Positions 33,102 through 37,891 of a stretch of 37,891 nucleotides of DNA are shown one piece after another. How positions within the stretch are numbered: the first letter of the stretch is position 1; every line of letters starts with the position of its first letter. The notes beneath the pieces were generated by a model. The model was not told where the DNA came from and ran no database searches. It saw nothing but the letters and a program-made list of their open reading frames with translations. The translations under genes and the position numbers were made by a program. The stretch lies in assembly GCA_002928395.1 (NCBI GenBank), contig PEQZ01000013.1, positions 1-37,891 of the forward strand. The letters run 5' to 3'. The stretch comes from Hyphomicrobium sp. (GTDB lineage: Bacteria; Pseudomonadota; Alphaproteobacteria; Rhizobiales; Hyphomicrobiaceae).

Positions 33102-34778
33102 TTATTGCGTGCCGGAGATAACTGCAATTCCCGCTTCCTGGCGGCGCGGGGCCCTGGGCTTTGGCGTCGGCGCCTCGTTGGCCTTGTTCGGCAAGGCGCC
33201 GTTGAGTTTCGGCCCGCCGATCTTGGCGGCCGCTCCTGCCGGTGCAGCAACCGCCGCCCGTGGCAACGTTCCGGTCGGAGTTGCGAGAGTTGGTGGCGCT
33301 TTTGCCCCCTTGATGCCGGTGAAGCGATAGTGCCCGGTAATCCGGTCGACGAACAACCCATCCTCGATCTGCGGGCCCCAGCCACGATTGTGGACGATCA
33401 TCGGCCGCCCCGATGGACCGACTTGGTCGGCGACGATGGCGATATGGGTGCGCGAGTGGCGGTTCTGCGGACGCCAGTAGCTGACGATGTCGCCGGGCTG
33501 GAAATTCTCGGCGAAATCGGTAATCGGCAGCGACAAGCCGTGTGTCGAGAAGAATCGGCGCAACGTATCGACGCGACGATGATCGATGTTTGGATCGCCG
33601 CTACCCATGCGCGTGGTCTGCACCAGTTCCTGCAAATCGATGCCCAGTGCGCGGTAGGCCCGGACCAGGACGTCAGTGCACACGCCATAAAACGAGGACA
33701 CGTCGCCCATCGGGTAGGCGATGCGGCGGTACTTGTCGTTGTAGATTACGAACTCGCGGGTTTGCGCGCGAGCGGCGGCCGCAAGTGCCAAGCCGAATTG
33801 CACCGGATCGACGACCGCCGCAGCACGGATGGGCGGAGGTGATCTGCCAACTCTCGCGTCCGCCACGCAGACATTGGCTGGCGGCTTCGATCCGGCTTCG
33901 CGATTTTGGACGGGTTCAGATGCCGCGGGAGCGAAGTCCGGAGCGGCCGGCGGCAGACGCAGCAAGGCATCTGGCACAGCGATCTCGGGGCGCTGGAGCA
34001 ACGGCGCGGACGTGTCGAGGCGGGGCGTGGGTGGAGCCAACGCCAGTTCGAACGTCGTCACTATGGGCACCGTGACCGGCAACTGCATCAGGGGGGCGGC
34101 GAGATGGAGATCGGGCAGGTCGAACCGTGGTGGCGCGAGCGGTAGCGACAAGGCGGGCGGTTGCAGATCGAAGCGTGCCGAGGGCCAGGCCGGCAGTTCC
34201 ACAGGAAGGCGCAGATCGGACCGGGCGAGAGCAGTTTCGACGTCGCGCAAGTTGAGATCCGGCGGGGTTGTCGGAAGGCTCAGCACAGGAGCAGCAAGGA
34301 CCGGCAACGGCGGCACCACACCATGCTGCGCCGGAGACGTGGTCGCGGGTCTCGTGACCGCCGGCTTGATCGCCTCGGCTGGTGCCACGGACGGCGCTTG
34401 GACCCTTTCGACTGCGATGGGCCGCAGGGTGTGGCGCGCGGCCGTCACCTCGACGAAGCGCCCGCCTGGCCGCAGCGCTTGGCCCATTCCGATCGCGAAA
34501 GCCATGAGCAAAAACGGTAGCAGAAGCAGCACGAGCGCCTGACGGTCGTCGGTTTGATAGGTCGCCGAGATCGTGTATGGGGCCCTTGATCGCAGGGCCG
34601 GACCTTGGACCGAGGTGTGCGGAACCGGAGCCGGAACACGCAGGTGCAGAGGGTCACGCGAAGCGGTGTGTCCGCTCGGCGCCGAGCCCCTTGCAGCCAC
34701 TCCCGCCCGTCGAGAGCTTCGTGCGTTCTTGGATTTGTGTTTCGATGGCTTCTTCACGCACCCGGTCCCGCAGTGCAC
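33102..34778 (-). CDS. DUF1287 protein, membrane-anchored long form with Pro-rich stalk
   Basis: 558 residues. A Lys/Arg-rich cytoplasmic N-terminus (1-80) precedes a TM segment at 81-98 (LVLLLLPFLLMAFAIGM). A ~220-residue Pro/Leu/Ala-rich stalk, about 110-330, shows loosely repeated PPxFDLP-like units. The DUF1287 domain, about 340-475, has Cys367 in GVCTDVL, His445 in THIAIVAD and His463 in IVHNRGWG. A basic Ala/Pro tail follows. The design is of an inner-membrane anchor holding a putative peptidoglycan hydrolase across the periplasm. The start GTG 34778 is uncertain; GTG seven codons later is also possible. It is paralogous and adjacent to the short DUF1287 gene. Confidence 0.82.
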   Translation of the reverse strand: MHCGTGCVKKPSKHKSKNARSSRRAGVAARGSAPSGHTASRDPLHLRVPAPVPHTSVQGPALRSRAPYTISATYQTDDRQALVLLLLPFLLMAFAIGMGQALRPGGRFVEVTAARHTLRPIAVERVQAPSVAPAEAIKPAVTRPATTSPAQHGVVPPLPVLAAPVLSLPTTPPDLNLRDVETALARSDLRLPVELPAWPSARFDLQPPALSLPLAPPRFDLPDLHLAAPLMQLPVTVPIVTTFELALAPPTPRLDTSAPLLQRPEIAVPDALLRLPPAAPDFAPAASEPVQNREAGSKPPANVCVADARVGRSPPPIRAAAVVDPVQFGLALAAAARAQTREFVIYNDKYRRIAYPMGDVSSFYGVCTDVLVRAYRALGIDLQELVQTTRMGSGDPNIDHRRVDTLRRFFSTHGLSLPITDFAENFQPGDIVSYWRPQNRHSRTHIAIVADQVGPSGRPMIVHNRGWGPQIEDGLFVDRITGHYRFTGIKGAKAPPTLATPTGTLPRAAVAAPAGAAAKIGGPKLNGALPNKANEAPTPKPRAPRRQEAGIAVISGTQ

Positions 34779-34881
34779 GCGTCATCCGCTTGTCGATGTG
34801 AAACATACCGCATAACCGCTTCAAATAAAAACGAAAAAACGATATGGCGCGAGCAGAGCTTCTCGCCGTTGCGCCTGGGTC

Positions 34882-35793
34882 TCAGCGACCGTCCGGGCCG
34901 AAACCGAGGGAGGCGCGGACCGCGTCCGCCGTAACCCCTGAGTTGCGCAGGCTTCGAAGCGACGTGTCGCGGGCGCTTTTCGAGAGCTTGCGGCCGGTGC
35001 CGTCCGCGATAAGCCGGTGGTGATGGTAGACCGGCTCCGGCAGGCCGAGCAGCACCTGAAGCAACCGGTGGAGATCAGTGGCGGCATAAAGATCGTGACC
35101 ACGGGTGACGTGGGTGACCCCTTGGCGCGCATCGTCGACCACCACGGCCAGATGGTAGCTTGCGGGCACGTCCTTGCGCACAATCACCGCGTCGCCCCAG
35201 CGGGCCGGGTCCGCCCGATGGACCCGGCCACCCAGATCTGGATGTCGCTCGACGAACGAGAGCGGGACGCCGTCGCGCATCTTGTCCGCGAGGGCGAGCG
35301 CCTTCTCCATGTCGATCCGGTATGCAAATGGTTCTCCCCGCGAGGCTCGGGATTTTATCTCTTCGGCTGAAAGTCCACGATGGAGACCCGGATAAAACGG
35401 AGCACCGTCTGGGTCCAGGCGGCCGGGCTCAGAGCTTGCGGCAGCGGCGATCTCGGAGCGCGTCGCAAAGCAGGGGTAAAGCACACCGGCCGATCGAAGC
35501 ATGTCCGCGGCCGCCCGGTAGACGTCGAAATGCTCGGATTGAACGAGCACAGGCTCTTCCCACACGATGCCGAGCCAGCGGAGGTCCTCGAAAACTCCGG
35601 CGACGAACTCTGGCCGCGCACGGGCGATGTCGATGTCCTCGATACGTAACAAGAAGCGGCCGCCGAAGCGCTTCGACAACTCAAATCCCGTGAGTGCCGA
35701 CAGCGCGTGACCAACGTGCAGATCGCCGTTTGGACTAGGCGCGAAACGCAACACAGGTGTTGGCGCTTCCGATGCTTTGCCAGTCACGGGCAC
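34882..35793 (-). CDS. gluQ: Glutamyl-Q tRNA(Asp) synthetase
   Basis: 303 residues. It is a truncated glutamyl-tRNA synthetase that charges the queuosine base of tRNA-Asp with glutamate. The HIGH-type motif is HVGH at 26-29 in APSPNGDLHVGHALSAL; the KMSKS-type motif is KLSKS at 269-273. RIEDIDIARARPEF and the central VVDDARQGVTHVTRGHDLYAATDLH also fit. The anticodon-binding domain is absent, as in GluQ-RS. The Zn site of E. coli GluQ-RS is mostly lost, with only Cys108 left. GTG 35793 starts three bases after the stop of the upstream gene, implying coupling. Confidence 0.94.
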   Translation of the reverse strand: MPVTGKASEAPTPVLRFAPSPNGDLHVGHALSALTGFELSKRFGGRFLLRIEDIDIARARPEFVAGVFEDLRWLGIVWEEPVLVQSEHFDVYRAAADMLRSAGVLYPCFATRSEIAAAASSEPGRLDPDGAPFYPGLHRGLSAEEIKSRASRGEPFAYRIDMEKALALADKMRDGVPLSFVERHPDLGGRVHRADPARWGDAVIVRKDVPASYHLAVVVDDARQGVTHVTRGHDLYAATDLHRLLQVLLGLPEPVYHHHRLIADGTGRKLSKSARDTSLRSLRNSGVTADAVRASLGFGPDGR

Positions 35794-35796
35794 CGG

Positions 35797-36327
35797 TCAG
35801 TCGCAGGTGCCGGTGCGGCCGGCGCCCGGGGAATAGGTGCGGGCAATGCGCTCGACCACACGATCCCATTGGCGGCGTTCGGCAGACGGGTAGAGCAATG
35901 CCCAGCTGTTGATCAGCTTGCCGCCACACGTGAAACTGACGCGCTCATAGAACATGGTGCCATCGCGGGTGCCCGACAGCACGAACCACTTGTCGCGAAC
36001 CGGCGCGTAATCGATCTCTGCTCCTGGATAGTTTTGTTCGAGCAGGTAGGCGCGATAAGCCGCCATCGTGGTGGCGTCGGCATTCTCGAAAGCGCCGACC
36101 AGAAGGCGAGCATTGCCATCCTTCGAGACCATGAGGCGGCCTTCTTCGGTTTCGTTGGCCGGTTCGTCGGCGAACGAGTTGGTCGGGAAGGCGATCGAGA
36201 AGCCGTGCCGCGCGTTGCGATACGTCGTCCAGTCGGTGCTCGACGGGCCTGCGGACAACGCAGGAATCGCGCCTGCACTCAACGTCAGCATGGCAAGAAC
36301 AGCCAGGGATCGAGACCATTGCCGCAT
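35797..36327 (-). CDS. Secreted protein of unknown function
   Basis: 176 residues. ATG 36327 is chosen because AGGAG ends seven bases before it; ATG 36345 also lies in frame. A signal peptide (about 1-26) leads to a mature start near GPSSTDWTTYRNARHGFSIAFP. This W-x-Y-x-N-x-x-x-G-F-S-I-x-F-P opening is common in small periplasmic alphaproteobacterial proteins. Later come RLLVGAFENADATTMAAYRAYLL and FYERVSFTCGGKLINSWALLYP, with a C-terminal Cys pair. I do not know its function. It lies immediately upstream of gluQ, with a three-base gap. Confidence 0.8.
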   Translation of the reverse strand: MRQWSRSLAVLAMLTLSAGAIPALSAGPSSTDWTTYRNARHGFSIAFPTNSFADEPANETEEGRLMVSKDGNARLLVGAFENADATTMAAYRAYLLEQNYPGAEIDYAPVRDKWFVLSGTRDGTMFYERVSFTCGGKLINSWALLYPSAERRQWDRVVERIARTYSPGAGRTGTCD

Positions 36328-36517
36328 CGGTGCACTCCTGTTCATGTCTGCTTCGACACCACGATTGATCGACAATCGATCGCCAAGTTAGTGTAGCGGC
36401 AACAGGCTGGCGGCGGAAGCGGGCACCAGCACAACCGTCGTCTCACGGCCCGCTTCCGGCGCGCCGCGTGATCGCATGCAGTCGGTTCGCATCTCGACCA
36501 TAGCAAAGCTACGGACC

Positions 36518-37195
36518 ATGCCGCGCAAGGGTTTCATCGACACCGAAGAGGATCTCCGGGTGCATCTGCGCGCACTGCGGCGTGCGTGCCCGCACATGCG
36601 CCGCATCCACGCTGTGGCCGGTGATCCGCCGCTCAGGCGTCATGCGCCGGGGCTCGAGGGGTTGGCGCGGATCGTGGTCGGCCAGCAGCTTTCGATCACG
36701 AGCGCGGCCGCGATCTGGACCCGCACGCGCGCCACGGTCGAACCGTTCACCGCGGCACGGCTGTTGGCGACCAACGAAGAGCTGTTGAAGACCGCCGGTC
36801 TGTCGGCCGCCAAGATCCGCACGTTGAAAGCACTGGCTTCGACCATTGCGGGTGGAAGCCTGGATATCGAAGCCGTTTCTGTCGCGCCCGAGGCCGAGGT
36901 GCACGAGGCGCTGACGGCCGTGACAGGAATCGGTCCGTGGACGGCGGATATCTTCCTCCTGTTCTGCGCCGGACGAGCAGATGCCTGGGCCGCCGGAGAT
37001 CTCGCGCTGCAGGTGGCGGTGCAACGGCTGTTCCACCTCGACCAGAGGCCGAGGTCGCAAGCGATGGTCGATATCGCCGAGCGCTGGCGGCCCCATCGTG
37101 GCGCGGCCGCGCGACTGCTGTGGGCCTACTACGCGGTGGAAAAAGTGCAGCGGTCCGGCGCGCCAGCTCAGAGGGGCCGGGCTCGCGCGCTGTGA
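36518..37195 (+). CDS. DNA-3-methyladenine glycosylase, AlkA/HhH-GPD type
   Basis: 225 residues. It excises alkylated purines from DNA. The helix-hairpin-helix VTGIGPWTADIFLLF, about 135-149, is followed by the catalytic Asp161 in AWAAGDLALQVAV. The upstream LARIVVGQQLSITSAAAIW is a hallmark of the AlkA group. The N-terminal domain of E. coli AlkA is missing, as in many short bacterial forms. ATG 36518 is preferred; ATG 36476 would add 14 residues and neither has a clear ribosome site. It is divergent from the secreted protein gene. Confidence 0.92.
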   Translation: MPRKGFIDTEEDLRVHLRALRRACPHMRRIHAVAGDPPLRRHAPGLEGLARIVVGQQLSITSAAAIWTRTRATVEPFTAARLLATNEELLKTAGLSAAKIRTLKALASTIAGGSLDIEAVSVAPEAEVHEALTAVTGIGPWTADIFLLFCAGRADAWAAGDLALQVAVQRLFHLDQRPRSQAMVDIAERWRPHRGAAARLLWAYYAVEKVQRSGAPAQRGRARAL

Positions 37196-37280
37196 GCTGA
37201 TTCCGCCGTGGGCCCAGGCACACGTAGCCCTGTGTTGGTGCGGCGTTCTGGCAGCAGCTTCATGCCAGTAACCCGTCGGC

Positions 37281-37309
37281 TTTACAGGAACGTAAACGTT
37301 TGCTGATAG
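37281..37309 (+). promoter_or_regulatory. Candidate promoter of the last gene
   Basis: TTTACA (37281-37286) and TGATAG (37304-37309) are separated by 17 bases. The ATG of the next gene is only ten bases later and lacks a ribosome site, so the transcript could be leaderless. This rests on the pattern alone. Confidence 0.35.
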
Positions 37310-37318
37310 CCTTCCCGC

Positions 37319-37891
37319 ATGAGCTGGAAGACCGCATTGCCACCGGAAGCGATTGCGACAATCGAGGCGGAGACCCAAGGCGCGACCGTCCGCTGGGCAG
37401 GCAAGCCCGACGCTGGGCGCGCCTTCCGCTACGGGTTCGCGATTTATACCATGGGCATACCCTGGAGCGCGCTGACGTTCACCTTGTTCGGCTTTCTGGT
37501 GGCGGCCGTTTTCAGTGGCAACCCACCCAATCGCGCCGTGCACAATTTCGAATACCTGGCGGTGGGTGCAGCGCTCATCTTCACAGGAGCCTTCGCAGCA
37601 GTCGGCGTGGCGATGCTGGCGACACCGTTCTACGTCTGGTGGAAGGCGCGGCGGACAGTCTACGCCATCACCGACAAGCGGATTTTGACTATCGTCACCG
37701 GCCACACAATGGAGGTCTCCGCCATCTCCGGAGACAAGATCCTGAAGCTCGAACGCAAGGAGAAGCGCGACGGCTCGGGCACGCTCAAGATCGTCACCGG
37801 CTACGGCAAGGACAGTGACGGCGACCGGGTGGAAGAGACCACCGAGCTGTTCGGAGTCGCGGACGTGCGCAGAGCCGAGCGGGCGGTGGAA
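37319..37891 (+). CDS. Two-TM protein with PH-like domain, truncated by window end
   Basis: The frame is open from ATG 37319 to the last base (191 codons), so the C-terminus is missing. After ~35 soluble residues (SWKTALPPEAIATIEAET, then VRWAGKP) come two TM segments, about 40-65 and 82-108. The PH-like pattern KARRTVYAITDKRILTI follows, and then a beta-rich stretch (SGTLKIVTG, VEETTELFGVADVRRAER). The YAITDKRIL segment is typical of bacterial PH (bPH/YdbS-like) proteins. Function is unknown. A similar overall design occurs at 354-860. Confidence 0.8.
   Translation, partial: MSWKTALPPEAIATIEAETQGATVRWAGKPDAGRAFRYGFAIYTMGIPWSALTFTLFGFLVAAVFSGNPPNRAVHNFEYLAVGAALIFTGAFAAVGVAMLATPFYVWWKARRTVYAITDKRILTIVTGHTMEVSAISGDKILKLERKEKRDGSGTLKIVTGYGKDSDGDRVEETTELFGVADVRRAERAVE

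Noticed and set aside
32673-33842. A 389-residue plus-strand frame opposite the DUF1287 genes
   Set aside because: It spans the antisense of two paralogs and their gap, so its apparent internal repeats come from the duplicated domains.
36509-37705. A 398-residue minus-strand frame opposite the AlkA-type gene and the last gene
   Set aside because: It is antisense to two better-supported genes and has no recognisable domain.
1-37891. tRNA genes, CRISPR arrays, insertion sequences, prophage genes
   Set aside because: No T-loop plus acceptor pattern, regularly spaced repeats, transposase or integrase motifs were found.

Overview
The window is a GC-rich chromosomal segment of an alphaproteobacterium, most likely Hyphomicrobiales (Rhizobiales). 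The evidence is a polyhydroxyalkanoate phasin, the alphaproteobacterial dapB-gpmA and dapF/ftsY/yciB gene orders, the TRADGDGRGG form of the Ffh G4 region, divergent rsmI and LpoA/LppC-like genes, and several small secreted proteins of the kind common in this order. The genus cannot be fixed from sequence reading alone; a Hyphomicrobiaceae-like lineage is a guess. No rRNA, tRNA, CRISPR array, transposase or integrase was seen. This is ordinary core chromosome with a few accessory inserts.

Layout. 1-4500: the tail of a PepSY-like protein, a 2-TM membrane protein, a Pif1/RecD-like helicase, a phasin with a candidate PhaR-controlled promoter and a strong terminator, a GNAT acetyltransferase, and a secreted protein whose reading frame is broken in a run of nine G. 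4743-7482: ppa, then dapB-gpmA-DUF4337. 7515-11333: a lipoprotein, leuB, then a two-gene unit of a standalone HsdR-N-like PD-(D/E)xK nuclease and an unknown partner. 11392-11500: a 109-base hairpin-forming inverted repeat between convergent genes. 11574-15739: cfa, two small secreted proteins, asd, and a MarR regulator. 15982-19682 (minus strand): dapF, ftsY and two tandem YciB/IspZ-type membrane proteins. 19759-22192: a methyltransferase, a PQQ-type sugar dehydrogenase and a convergent EF-hand lipoprotein. 22542-24664: ffh and rpsP, with no rimM-trmD following. 24917-26237: amtB behind a near-consensus sigma-54 promoter. 26360-30393: cspA with a hairpin leader, hisF, rsmI and a divergent LpoA/LppC-like lipoprotein. 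30605-37891: an AEC permease, an unknown 1-TM protein, two tandem DUF1287 proteins (one with a membrane anchor and Pro-rich stalk), gluQ, a secreted protein, an AlkA-type glycosylase and the start of a 2-TM PH-like protein.

How the genes work together. asd, dapB and dapF are three steps of the diaminopimelate/lysine branch, scattered over 14 kb. ftsY and ffh are the two SRP GTPases, about 4 kb apart. cfa, yciB, the LpoA/LppC-like protein and the DUF1287 pair concern the envelope. amtB (nitrogen), the phasin (carbon storage) and cspA (cold) are the condition-responsive genes, and each has a recognisable regulatory element.

Most worth a second look: the G9 frame break, the long inverted repeat, the nuclease plus partner unit, the DUF1287 pair, the cspA leader hairpin and the sigma-54 promoter of amtB. 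No complete, obviously new multi-gene system is visible; the nuclease pair is the best candidate.
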